A stretch of 64,000 bases of DNA, from NCBI GenBank assembly GCA_038373885.1, contig JAWZYV010012523.1:102677-166676 (forward strand), given 5' to 3'. Both the position numbers and the translations under genes were made by a program. Every line of letters begins with the position of its first letter. Positions within the stretch are counted from its first letter, which is position 1. The notes beneath the pieces were generated by a model. That model was not told where the DNA came from. It was given only the letters and a program-made list of their open reading frames with translations, and searched no databases. Below are positions 48,976 to 59,390 of this stretch, piece after piece. This DNA is from Cheiracanthium punctorium. Taxonomy: Eukaryota; Arthropoda; Arachnida; Araneae; Cheiracanthiidae.

Positions 48976-48976
48976 A
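48889..48976. repeat. (TA)n(TG)n compound microsatellite
   Basis: TA repeats with CATACA and CATGTT interruptions followed by TG repeats. Confidence 0.95.
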
Positions 48977-50975
48977 TGTATTAATCAAAATCTTAGAGGA
49001 AGTAATAATAAATAAAATTGTACTATGGTTACACACATAACTTTAGGGTAACATTTTGCTTTATTGAACATTTTCTTTAGATCAAATTATTTTTTAAATG
49101 TTAGCTATTCTGAAAAGAAATTTTCTGTATCTATATCTGTTGTATACTACATGATTAAAATTTTGTGGAGGAAAGTACTTTTATACGCTAAAATAAGTAT
49201 CATTAGTAACATCACCGACTTAAAAAAAGTCACCAGTTTAGTAGCCATTTTCTCAATTTTAATTCCCAAAATTGTAACATTTTTGAATGATTTTGTAGTT
49301 AAGAAATAAACATGCTTAATTTAGCTTCATTTAAGAAGGATTGAATAAAATGATATATTTAAAAACTTCATATATATATATATAACAGAACATATAATAC
49401 ATTTATTTTTATAGCACGATTAAACAAACAGATTAGAATGTTTGCTGAAAGCTCAGTAGCAGCTTTAAAAAAAAAGGGAGTTGACAAAACCAATTTTTAA
49501 AGATTTTTAATTGAGTCGCCTGGAGTAAGGTACAAGTAGCCAAAACTTGAAAATAGTATGAAAATGACGTTTTTTGGTTCAAAAAATCTCCTAATCTTTA
49601 AATTAGTTGCTAAAGTCACCAGTGGACACCGTGTGTACATTAAAATTAGTAAAAGTAAAAATTTACCTGTAATATTTTCCCGACTGTTTAAAAATGTAAA
49701 ATGCAATTGTAAAACTTTGAAATCCACTTTCAGTATCCATAACCAGCAAGATATCACTGCAGAAGCAAATCTTATTATAATTATTATTCCTCCAATCAGA
49801 GATATCTCATTAGTCTATAGCAATAACCTTCTCGAGAGTCTACAACAACGGCCGGAAAAACTTTGTATCCTAAAAAGCATATTTCATAACTGGCCTCCCG
49901 CTCAACGTTTCAAGATTTGCGAAACGAAATGAAACATCAAAAGAAAAAAGAATGGGTTACTATACTTAGTGGATACGAAAACTCGCCACTTCCATTTTAA
50001 TGAAACTCGCCAATCTTCAAATGCATAAAAAAATTCATTTGTACTTATATAAAATAAATAATCTGAATTAATATAGCCAAACCTACGATAACAGTTCGAT
50101 TCTTGCTTTAGTTGACCCTCGGTAGATATATTGACCTCTTGCTTCTATAGTATCATACTCGAGGCCGTAAAAGGGTGCGAAATAAAACATTTGATTCGAG
50201 AATAATCGAAACAGATAGAAAGAAATAACATGTAAATACTGCTTCATTGCTGAATTTCTAACAAAATAATTGCAGGAGCTCTAATTTAATGTAAATTGCT
50301 CTGCATTTGCTTTTAATGCTCTGTTTTAATGTGAATTTGAGCATTAATTGCCTAATTCATATTTAAAAATTAAGTAATCTTTTGTTTTACCACTGCTATA
50401 TTTAATATAATAAAAAATATCAATAGAAGCAATTATGTAGGCTGTTAAAATTTTTAATTTAATCTAAAGTTCTCTGAAGAAAAAAGACTACAGGAGCTGA
50501 GCTCTCATGCAAATTAAATCCTGACTGGTCTTCGTGTAATACTCTCTAACATATTTCTGCACCCTAATTCGATAGATTTTAAAAGGGGCTTAACGTAGAA
50601 GAAAGTCTCCAAATATGTTTTTCAGGAAAAATTTAGCAAAATTGTAAAAAAATTAATATAAATTATAAGAATTTTAAGATTACAATTCATAATTCTGTAC
50701 ATAGTGGGGTTTTCACTGTCTGTGTAGTAAACATTTTTATAGTATACTGGTCTCGTTTGTATTATTTTAGTTTTTAGTACTAAAATATTTGAAGGCACAA
50801 TATGAACTTCTCCCCTTACATCACCCCCCCCCTCAAAAAAAAAATCTTTGCAGTGACCCTTCCTTTGGGTGCCCGGATCTTATATCCCCTAACAGTTCTA
50901 CATCGTATGAATGTGAAACAATATTATTTAATTAAAATAACGAAATTTTATGCTAACACTACGAAATATATACAG
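48977..50975. other. No gene recognised
   Basis: The longest frame of the window lies here (49558-49932, plus, 124 codons). It has a Lys-rich N-terminal half and a run of Ile, with no domain I recognise. An overlapping 86-codon frame on the other strand weakens the case for coding. A short (TA)n lies at 49371-49385. Confidence 0.5.
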
Positions 50976-50979
50976 GCCC

Positions 50980-51345
50980 ATTACGGCCAAATAATGCTGG
51001 CCCGGTACATTTTAAGCAGTACCACGCCGGTAACTTTTCTGTGCATGTCATAGACACATGACAGTTCGCCGTTACTATTTATGTACTGGCGCATATGCAC
51101 TTTTCAGACACTGGTACTCCAGTGACTTCCAGACGATGGCAATCCACCTTGCTCCTGGTATACGGCACTTTGCGAGCACGACGGGTACCCAGCCGTCATT
51201 TTGCGGTCATTAGTGTGTTTGCTGGGTTCGTCCTTCCTTCCAAAGGTGACAAAGCTGATGCACCTATTAGTTGCTTCCATTAGAAAGTGCCCTGTAATTA
51301 CGGCCTTAGTTAATGCCAATGCCTATATGCCAGCAAGTGACCACG
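50980..51345 (-). repeat. GC-rich repeat, possibly related to the 48-kb SINE body
   Basis: Read on the minus strand it contains CCCAGCAAACACACTAATG, GGCTGGGTACC and TTACCGGCGTGGTACTG, which recall the CCCAGCAAAAACACACC, GGCGGAGTACC and ACGTTACCGG words of the SINE at 48084-48490. No A or B box was found. Short frames on both strands are not convincing. Confidence 0.3.
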
Positions 51346-51359
51346 ATTAGAAAATAAAT

Positions 51360-53140
51360 AATGTTTTAGACTTCTTAGCTATGGACGAAATTAGATTGAT
51401 TCCAAATTGTTTATCAGTAAGATATCAGTAGAAGAATGTAAGATGCATTATCAATAAGTTTGCAAATTTTAAAATTCTTTGCTGAAAATAAAAATAAAAA
51501 CCTTCAAACTGACAGATTTACAATTGTAATAATCTGAAGACCTCTATAATAAGGGTAAGTTACTCTAAGAAAAACCGTCTTAAAATTATTTATTCTTACG
51601 TTCTTTCAAAAGTACTAAACGCGGCTGCTTTAATTATCAGTCAGCAAAGTCTGAAAATTTCAGATAAAATTACCAAATTAACAGTTACCAAATCCTATTA
51701 TATATTTACGCTGATCCCAGACTCACTGACTGTGTAACTGTTCCGGTTGAACCAATCCGAGATCACACATTTATCACTGTTAGTGCAGAAAGACTATAAA
51801 GTTAAGCACAAAAGCGTAATAAAACCGATACCGTTTGCCCGATACTCTGGAAATTATTCATAATCATGCACAGGAATAATTAAAACAGTCTGCGTTACTT
51901 TAAAAATCCGAAAATAAACCCGTTCTCCAATATTCCAGCAATTTCTCGCTATTTTTAACGCTATTTTACTTCTGAGAAAAAAAAAATCTGCGTGACAAAA
52001 ATAGGTGTCGCAAATGAAAATTACGGCATACTGAAGTCACGGTTATCAGGCTTTGGAGGGAAAATTGCGCTATTTCAGTTGGTTTAAAATAGCTTTTCTA
52101 GATTGTTCTGTTTAACTTTTTTCTGGAATAAAGTGATTTCCTCTTCAAGAAGCAATGATACAAAAGGTATGTTCCCATTGAAACGAAATTTTTCGAATGC
52201 AAAAAATTTTCCCACGTTTTCAGAAAAAATGCGATTCCGATTTTGATATATAATAGAAATTGAGTATGAAATCATTTATTTTATCTGAACGAAGAGTAAT
52301 TATATAGATTTTAGACATATTTTTGTTGAATGCTTTTTCTAGTACCCGTTGTAATTGTTTCCACAATGGGGTCTGACTTCTGGTTAACAAATATTGAACG
52401 GCATTCTTCTAAAGACAGAGGGTTGAGGTGTATTATAAAAATATTAAATAACTATAAAATACGAGCTTACAACATATATTTACAACGGAGCAAGCATTAA
52501 TCCATGTAACCGCATACCTTGAAAATTTTCTCATCATACCTGCTATGATTAATAATGTGGCTCATCAAACTCATTTACCAGCATAATGTTCATTTCAAAG
52601 TGATCTATTATCATAATTCTCCATAATTTGCTTAGAAATGTAAAGAGATGACTATAGATAATTAAAGGTATTCATTTACTCTTAATGTATTGTGCATTAT
52701 GAGAAGAATTAATCATTTATGTACCGTTTTTGGACACTGGTTTATGATATAAATCATACTATTAATTTATATGGCTTTACCTATGGATAAAAAAAGTCAG
52801 CAAACTATGTTGGAACAATTAATTTAAGTACTCAAAGTGCATGGCATGTAATCATTATTTTCCTTCAAAGAGTCATTTGAAAGAAATATGATGATGAATG
52901 GAACATTCATTTCAAAAGTTCCTAAGCCAAACTATTTAATTTATCATATTACATTAATTTCTCTGTGCTTCTGTTAAAATTAGCTGACGTTCATTTGACT
53001 GCGACACTTAATTTTCTATGGAGCAGTCACCTACCCAGAAAACATTCGCCGCTATTGGGTCCGAAGTGCTGGATATTTTAGTAAGGGAGTACATAGTAGG
53101 CGAACAAAGTTACCTCCTAAGGATCAATTTTTAAACAATT
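51360..53140. other. No gene recognised
   Basis: AT-rich. No RNA gene, long frame or inverted repeat stood out. Confidence 0.6.
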
Positions 53141-53147
53141 CTAGGCA

Positions 53148-53357
53148 TTGTTCCATTTTTCAGCAGATGTCATTGCTGTTCAAAACAATCGTGACCATTT
53201 TTTGACGGGAAATGACATGCTAAAAAGTAAAGGATTCTCGTGGAGCTATGTCACCCGCAACTATTTTTATAGAAACCAAATCTATTCTTCGTGACTGACA
53301 ACAGTCAAAACGTCAGAGTTTGGTGTTCCCAGAGCGGGAACACTGCGCGTTAAAGGG
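53148..53357 (-). mobile_element. piggyBac-like terminal fragment, copy B (inverted)
   Basis: On the minus strand it begins after TTAA (53358-53361) with CCCTTTAACGCGCAGTGTTC, then CCGCTCTGGGAACACC. It matches copy A at 23740-23951 at close to 90% for about 210 bp, including ATTTC-CGT and CATCTGCTGAAAAATGGAA. Similarity stops near 53148. Only one terminus is present. Confidence 0.6.
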
Positions 53358-53369
53358 TTAAGCACTGAC

Positions 53370-53455
53370 CAAGGTCGGCGGCGGTGCTTGACTTTCGGTG
53401 TTCCGATGGGATTCGAGTTTAAATCCACTCTGTGAATGCGGCTCTATGTTAACCC
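53370..53455 (+). mobile_element. tRNA-like SINE head, degenerate
   Basis: GGTCGGCGGCGGTGCTTGAC and GGGATTCGAGTTTAAATCC (53419-53437) are placed like A and B boxes. The B box is altered, so activity is unlikely. It starts only a few bases after the TTAA of the piggyBac-like fragment. Confidence 0.4.
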
Positions 53456-53616
53456 TTCATAATTCGTGTCCAAATTTAGTAATCTTAATTTAGTAAACCA
53501 AGTTTTATTTGTTATTTTGCGAGGAAATTAGTAATTTCAACAAGTCAAAAATCAACAGGGAGATACTGTACCAGACCCTATTCTCCCAAAGCCTCCAAGA
53601 AGAAGGACATGAACAG

Positions 53617-54115
53617 TGTAGTGCGACATGGGCCCCCACACGAAGACAAGATTTACGATGTTGAGACGTAATGGTGCCAGGTATTGTCACAAAAGTCAAA
53701 ATCGCCCTATTATAAATTAAAGAAATTCATAGTGGCCACCAGCTGCCCATTATAAATTTCTCTAATTTATTATCGCACTACATATCATATGTAGTGCGAC
53801 ATAGCCCGCACACGAAGACAAGATTTACGATGTTGAGACGTAATGGTGCCAGGTATTGTCACAAAAGGACAGCCAAAATTGTCCCATAATAAATTAAAGA
53901 AATTCATAGTGGCCACCAGGTATGTAGTGCGACATGGCCCGCACACGAAGACAAGATTTACGATGTTGAGACGTAGTGGTGCTAGGTGTTGTCGCCAAAG
54001 GACAGCCAAAATTGCCCCATAATAAATTAAAGAAATTTATAGTGGGCAGCTAGTGGCTACCATGGCATGAAGATCGTAAAACTCTTCTTCGTGTGTGGGC
54101 CCATGTCGCACTACA
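53617..54115. repeat. TIR repeat multimerised into direct and inverted copies
   Basis: TGTAGTGCGACATGGGCCC at 53617 is inverted at the far end (GGGCCCATGTCGCACTACA, ending 54115) over about 28 bp. Between them the same terminus recurs in direct orientation at 53791 and 53934, each followed by CACACGAAGACAAGATTTAC and GATGTTGAGACGTA-TGGTG. At 53774-53798 two ends meet tail to tail as a palindrome CGCACTACATAT-C-ATATGTAGTGCG. The block thus looks like three partial copies of one small transposon, with junctions of both polarities. No protein frame is credible. Confidence 0.7.
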
Positions 54116-54129
54116 AACAGTATCGTGTG

Positions 54130-55430
54130 TAGTTGGATGAAAAGCAAAGGGTGAAACCGCGAACTCGAGAGCCCCAGGACTAAGGAGTTTCTGACTGAAG
54201 TCCTTGAAATTTGAAACAACCCCTTGACTTCAGTAAACCAAGGTGGAAGAGCTTGAAATCGTCGGAGCTACAGAATTTACCGATTCCGCATCAATTTGTC
54301 CATTGCTTGATGAAAAGTGGTGTAACACGGTCGAAAAACTAGAAAATTATTGGGCAGGAGTATCACATTTAAAGAAAAATATATTTCGTTACTTCACGTG
54401 TTATTGCAACTTCGTCAGTCATCTTACAGTTTGCGCAATTAGCATTCATAGACATGAATAGACTACAGAAAAAGTAAAAGTAATCATGTGTTTCATAATA
54501 TTCATTGCATTGCATGTTCTAATTGGTATGTAATAATAGTTACTTTGCATAAATTATTACTCTGCAAATTTAAAATATACTTTATTTTGCCAATTTCCTG
54601 CAATAATCCGGCCTTTGTTTCAATAAATCTGTTTTCTTTAGATTGGATATCATATAGGGTAAGTACCTCTATCTTGTGACAACCTACCCCTAAGGCTTCT
54701 GACAGCCAACCCCCATTACACATATTTGTTAATATGAATTGCATAGGCGTAACAAACACGGCATGTGTTTCAATAGAACCACAAGTTATCAAACTGAAAA
54801 CTGTATAAATTATTCGTTCGTATTCTAAAAGCATTAAATATTACCCAATAAATGCTGAAAATGAACAGTTTTTATAAATATAGGAAAATTTAAAATGTCA
54901 CTTACCTTTGCAATCGCAGAATCACTGTTTTGATACTAAGATTTCGATTCTATTAAATTGATAGTGTCTGCTTCAGACAATATTTATCGATGTATATTGC
55001 TAAAAAATACATGTGACTACCCTACTCCTGAGATAATCTACTCCTCCTTCCTCTACTTCTATTTTACGCTTAGGAACAATTAAAAAATACGAGGACTTTA
55101 TACATCTCATATCAAAAACAAGAAAAATTAATAAGGATACTTCGAAACAATTCACAAAAGTTATTTGTCGTAAAGTGATTTGAAAGAGCAGGCTTTACCC
55201 TATCTATATGTTCGCATAATTTTACTCATCCTATCAACTTAATCTAACTAATACGCTCCATCAAGCTGTGTGTTGCTTATCTAATGCTCATATTTAAGCG
55301 GTCATTATAATAAGTCATTGCATTTTGTCACAACTGAATTGTGATGTCTGCAGTTAATGAAGGGGATAATTCCATTAATACAGCTAAGTGGTATGACTGA
55401 ATTATCTGGAAATTTTCCAATGCAGTGTAT
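54130..55430. other. No gene recognised
   Basis: AT-rich. The minus frame 54502-54834 (110 codons) carries no recognised domain and overlaps a plus-strand frame. Confidence 0.55.
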
Positions 55431-55689
55431 TTACAGGGTGACGGCGAATGAATATCCCAACTTAGCTAACTTAGAAGATTAATGTTTACAATATTACGAA
55501 GTATACAAAAATTTTCGGGGAACGGGGAAAAATACATTGTAAAGTTACTAATAGCGTAAAGTTATAAATATTTGTTTTGTTTTGTGTATTAAGGCTAAGC
55601 TATAAGAGGGCTATCTACCTAAGGAGAGATGCCTTGAACTAAGGAATTTTTAAGGGCTCTAACGCGTATTGGAGAAATTCATCCGGAAC

Positions 55690-55796
55690 TGTAGATGGTC
55701 CATTGGCCGATGGCCGCGGGATAGGCCCGAATACGGACCTTTGGGCTGAAGCTATTTATCATGTTCAGTGTCTTTATCCACTCAGCCATGCTGGGG
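55690..55796 (-). mobile_element. tRNA-derived SINE head
   Basis: On the minus strand, A box TGGCTGAGTGG (55788-55778) and B-like GGTCCGTATTCGGG (55739-55726) are correctly ordered. The head starts CCCCAGCATGGCTGAGTGG, tRNA-Leu/Ser-like. The cloverleaf is not maintained. Confidence 0.6.
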
Positions 55797-55935
55797 CCTA
55801 TAAATGGTCAATATGATCGTCGCTGAACACACGGACGATACCTATTTTGTAGCAGAATCCGTCCCACACATTTTTCAGCAAACCTAGTGTTACAGCTTCG
55901 ATGGCTGTTGAAAAGATATAGCCTTTCAAAGTCTC

Positions 55936-56046
55936 CCCAGCAAACACACACAGGTTCTCTGAACGTCCATTAACGTTCAGAAGACGTTTTCTGAACGTCT
56001 TCTGAATGTTAATAGACGTTCAGAGAACCTGTGTGTGTTTGCTGGG
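55936..56046. mobile_element. 111-bp near-perfect foldback MITE
   Basis: Arms 55936-55988 and 55994-56046 (53 nt each) match at 51 of 53 positions around a 5-nt loop. The ends are CCCAGCAAACACACACAGG and its inverse. The arms contain repeated ACGTTCAG/CTGAACGT words. No TSD was certain (TCTC before, TCAG after). The near identity of the arms suggests recent origin or gene conversion between them. Confidence 0.85.
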
Positions 56047-56073
56047 TCAGTATTCATGTGTAAGTACCCTGTA

Positions 56074-56690
56074 TAAACAAAAGGTTCCCAAACATATTAT
56101 TTTCTAACCGATATTTATTTTCTTAAGTATTCAACTGACATACACAATAAATTAAAATTTTACGTAAAGCAAAATACAGAATATCATGAAATTGATAAAT
56201 ATCTTCAAATTAAAACATTTGAGAAAATACAAGATTTAAGTTACACAGTTCCCTTTAAAAAAATCTTTCAGTAAAGTGTATCTTATACGCCGATGAGATC
56301 CATGATGTACAAAAGTTTCAGGGTTCGTATGCAATTACAAAAGCAAAATTGTTATGAACTTAAGTATAACCTACAATTCTGTTTAAATATATCTCTGTCG
56401 CTTTTTGAAGTAAAAGCTTGAAATTTTTAAGTAACCAAATTGATGTATGGGACATCTTTTGCTTATTAAGTTTTTTTTTTAAAGTGAAAACTCCTTTAGA
56501 CACGACGAGCACTTTTAGGATGGGAGAAAAAGCACTGAATTCGCGTGACCGTCAGGCTCAGATTTATATTGGGAAAAGTGGATTGTGATGTCATAAATAT
56601 GTCCTCTCTTGCCAGCTGAGATTTTCAGCTCTCCTTTCTTTGAATTTTAGTGCTGCCATCTTTTATCATACGTAAGAACTCGAAGATACT
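56074..56690. other. No gene recognised
   Basis: AT-rich. It may include the 5' leader of the retroelement that follows, but no LTR could be identified here. Confidence 0.45.
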
Positions 56691-56699
56691 CTGTAATAG

Positions 56700-58556
56700 C
56701 GTCCTTCTAGCTTATGCGACTGGTATCGAACTGTGGACCCAAGACAACCTATTTGAATGAGTTTCAGAAATTAATTTTCGCTAAGCCATTGATGACAGGA
56801 AAAGTTAAACTTTTCATCCTTAGCTAGTCCAAATTAAATTCGGGTCACGAATTTAAAAATGCCCTACTCGATGAATTTAAATCTAGTTGCAATTCAGCAG
56901 AGCTGCATGAATTGGTATCAAAACAGGAAAAGGAAGAGCAATGATACACTTGAAGAATTCTTCCTCGATATGAAAAAAATTGCAAAAATCGGGAAAAATT
57001 GACGATGAATCTTTAATAAAATACATTAGTGAAGGTATACCTTGATCTGCATTTAAAAATTTTCTTTGTATGGGTCTATGGCTGATTTTAAGAACAAATT
57101 AAAAAAATTCAACAGTTATGTGATGATCAGGAGAAGCTACGAGTCTCGAAACAAAAATTCGAAATCAAGCCAAAATATGAGTTTAAGAATAAGTATGAAT
57201 TCAAAATGTTGGCAAACCAATTAAGCGAGATGCAGTAACCGTTAGTAGAGAAAATTCTCGAGATAACAGACGTTATAACACCTGTTTTAACTCTGGGGAA
57301 AATTGCCATATTTATAAATATTGTGTTCACAAAGTAGAGGGAACAAAGTGTTTCAATTGTAAAGAGTTTGGGCACAAAAGTTTTGAATCTACTAGAATAA
57401 GGCCTAACTCGGAAGTAGGGATTATAAATATTAATATTAATTCAAAGTTGAGCAAGTTCAATAAATCTAATCATATGAATGTAACCGCATAAATGGAAAC
57501 CTGAAGCAAAGCCACTTTGTTGCATAAATCTAATTTTGAGAAATTCGACACTGCGAGACTCGAACCCGTGAACTCTACTTTGAGAGGTTTGGGTAAATGT
57601 CAAGTAAAACCTCTATGTTGCTTTACAGGATATTGAAATTAGTAACTTTCGATGCATTACTGACATTTATGTAGTTGACAACGACGTGATGACTCATGGT
57701 ATCATTCTAGGTTTAAATGTTCTGTTAGAAAGCGAAACATGATAACCGAAAATGTGCGAAATCGAGTTTCTAGGATATAGAAGTGTCAATGGTAGCCGGT
57801 ATCCATCGTCAAATAAGACAAAAGCCGTTTTACGGTATCCTGAACCACGTTGTACTAAATATGTCGAACGATTCCTAGGATTAACTGGAGAAAAATATTT
57901 AATCATTGCCAGACCGCTAAGCGACCTCCTCAAAAAGAATAATGAATTTAAATTTGTTGATGACGAGAGACATTCCGTCATTCGTTTGAAATCCTTAGTG
58001 GCTGAAAAACCAATTTTCGCAATCTGCAACCCAAATTACGAAACATAATTGCACAACGATGATAGTTTGGAGTGTTGAGGAACAATTTTGATTAAAAAAA
58101 AAAAAAAAAAAAAAAAAACAGGTGACAGCAGTTTTCAACCCACGTACTTCATTAGTAAGAAAACCTCAGACGCTGAATAGTAGCATTCGAGTTACGAATT
58201 AGAAGTCCTAGCAGTTATTGATGCGCTTAAAACGTTTCGTGCCTACCTTTTAGGAATTTCTTCAAAATAGTTAAAGATTGCCCAGCATTCCAAAAAAAAT
58301 GGAAAAAAGAGATCTAGCGACGCATGATCCACCTTGGGCTTTATTATTACAAGAATTCAATTATGCCTTTTTTCTCCTTTTCATGATAATTCAGATAATT
58401 TCAATTTGCATTTTGCTGTTTGTTGGTTTTCTCATGTTGTTTCTCTTTTCATTGACCTGGAGACCATATCACACTAGGATGCCCGAGCTCAGGTGCCATT
58501 TTATTTATTCTATTGTTCCTATGCCGACCTACCCGAAAGATGCCGCATCTTGTTGA
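56700..58556 (+). pseudogene. Gypsy-like retroelement internal region, deleted and frameshifted
   Basis: Gag-like capsid sequence comes first: QKLIFAKPLMTGKVKLFI, HEFKNALLDEFKSS, AELHELVSK, TLEEFFLDMKKIAKIGK. It is followed by a zinc-knuckle region, CFNSGENCHIYKYC (first knuckle altered) and CFNCKEFGHKSFES (last Cys lost), at about 57275-57390. A retropepsin tail ends GIILGLNVL near 57715. The RT palm is deleted; the frame resumes with IEFLGYRSVNG and YVERFLGLTG, then IARPLSDLLKKN and FKFVDDERHS (57752-58048). RNase H words SSYELEVLAVIDALKTFRAY and MEKRDLATHDPPWALLLQEF follow. Integrase is essentially absent; a short terminal piece ends MPTYPKDAASC. Multiple stops, shifts and an A-run make it inactive. 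Confidence 0.75.
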
Positions 58557-58564
58557 GCGTTACT

Positions 58565-58796
58565 TGTTATCGTAGCAATAAGGACAGAAGAAACCACAGT
58601 TTCGCGCGCCGATGGAGACCGACAACATGATTTGACGTTTGACGATTTGTGATGCGGACTCTCTTCTTTTATTCTTTTTTCTTTTAACGTATTCTAATCT
58701 AAACATAATTATTTATTTGTAACGTTTAGAATCCAGATAACAATTAAATGTTAATTGAAACAGCCGTTGTGTTGTCATTTAGATAGATTTACTACA
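58565..58796 (+). mobile_element. Probable 3' LTR of the Gypsy-like element
   Basis: Immediately after the pol-end stop codon a 232-bp block begins TGTTATCGTAGC and ends GATTTACTACA, giving TG...CA termini. It includes a GC-rich stretch (GTTTCGCGCGCCGATGG), a pyrimidine-rich tract (CTCTCTTCTTTTATTC) and a TAATCTAAACATAATTATT region with AATAAA-like signals. A 5' LTR copy was not found, so the call rests on position and end sequence. Confidence 0.5.
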
Positions 58797-58893
58797 TGCA
58801 TACTGATTTAAAGGACGTTTAACTTGAAAATCATAACTCAGAATGGCTTACGCTAGAGCCGAAACCTGCTTATTAAAACGATATTCTTTATAA
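58797..58893. other. Short unique spacer
   Basis: Unique sequence between the LTR and the LINE target-site duplication. Confidence 0.4.
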
Positions 58894-59390
58894 ATAAGGT
58901 ATTTTCGTTGGCATCTCTGGAAATGAGGAGGCAGATCAACTTGCCAAGGAAGGGAGAAATCCCAATGATAGAAATATCAACAAAGTCGCTCTTGACGATG
59001 TGAATACGATTGCAAGGTACCGTCTAAGAGAAAACACCATTAAAAAACTCTCACAGATTTGTGAAATAAACGCTAATAGAGACCTCACTAAAACTATTAC
59101 TCGGCTTAGAACAGGCCACTATCGAGACATGAAGATCCAAAGAGATGACAATAGAATCTGCCGTCTTTGCAATAATTGCGATAACATTCCACCGACTCCA
59201 AAACACATTTTTGACTGCCCTGCCATTTTAAGATCTCTGGCTCAGCTCGGGCGATTCTCCCCTTTTGACATCGAAAAGAGTCTATGCTCCGAAAACATCA
59301 AGGAGATAACCAGCTGTGATCTGCACACTCATGATCATCAATAGATCTCCCCATGGACACGACACCAAACACCAACCATAAGGTATTTTC
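58894..59390 (+). mobile_element. 5'-truncated LINE with perfect 13-bp TSD
   Basis: ATAAGGTATTTTC occurs at 58894-58906 and again at 59378-59390, an exact target-site duplication framing 471 bp. The inserted piece has no poly(A); its tail is ACACCAAACACCAACC. The exact duplication and unbroken frame indicate a fairly recent target-primed insertion, truncated inside RNase H. Confidence 0.85.
58907..59344 (+). CDS. LINE ORF2 C-terminus (RNase H end and CCHC-like tail)
   Basis: The frame is open from the insertion point: VGISGNEEADQLAKEGRNP is the C-terminal RNase H block (H-x-G-x-GNE-x-AD). It is followed by IARYRLRENT, ITRLRTGHYRDMKI, then CRLCNNC and TPKHIFDCPAI (a C-x2-C-x11-H-x4-C metal-binding-like tail), and ends in HDHQ. 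This tail is standard for Jockey-like elements of arthropods. 145 codons remain without a stop. It lacks a start and the catalytic RT, so it encodes nothing functional on its own. The antisense LINE at 21-22 kb retains neighbouring, partly overlapping regions of a similar protein. Confidence 0.8.
   Translation, partial: VGISGNEEADQLAKEGRNPNDRNINKVALDDVNTIARYRLRENTIKKLSQICEINANRDLTKTITRLRTGHYRDMKIQRDDNRICRLCNNCDNIPPTPKHIFDCPAILRSLAQLGRFSPFDIEKSLCSENIKEITSCDLHTHDHQ

Larger units (their letters stand above)
55434..56071. mobile_element. Mariner-like TIR element with nested insertions
   Basis: TA precedes CAGGGTGACGGCGAATGAAT at 55434. At the other end ATTCATGTGTAAGTACCCTG finishes at 56071 and is followed by TA. 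The outer TIRs are diverged inverses sharing CAGGGT and ATGAATA. No transposase block is visible. A SINE (minus strand) and a 111-bp foldback sit inside, the latter almost touching the right TIR. Confidence 0.6.

Noticed and set aside
49558..49932. Longest ORF in the window (124 codons)
   Set aside because: No recognisable domain, overlapped by an antisense frame of 86 codons, and composition is that of AT-rich chance frames; not called as a gene.
53785..54009. Minus-strand ORF of 74 codons
   Set aside because: Contains the same peptide as the 53505-53699 frame because both read the repeated unit; reflects the repeat, not a gene.
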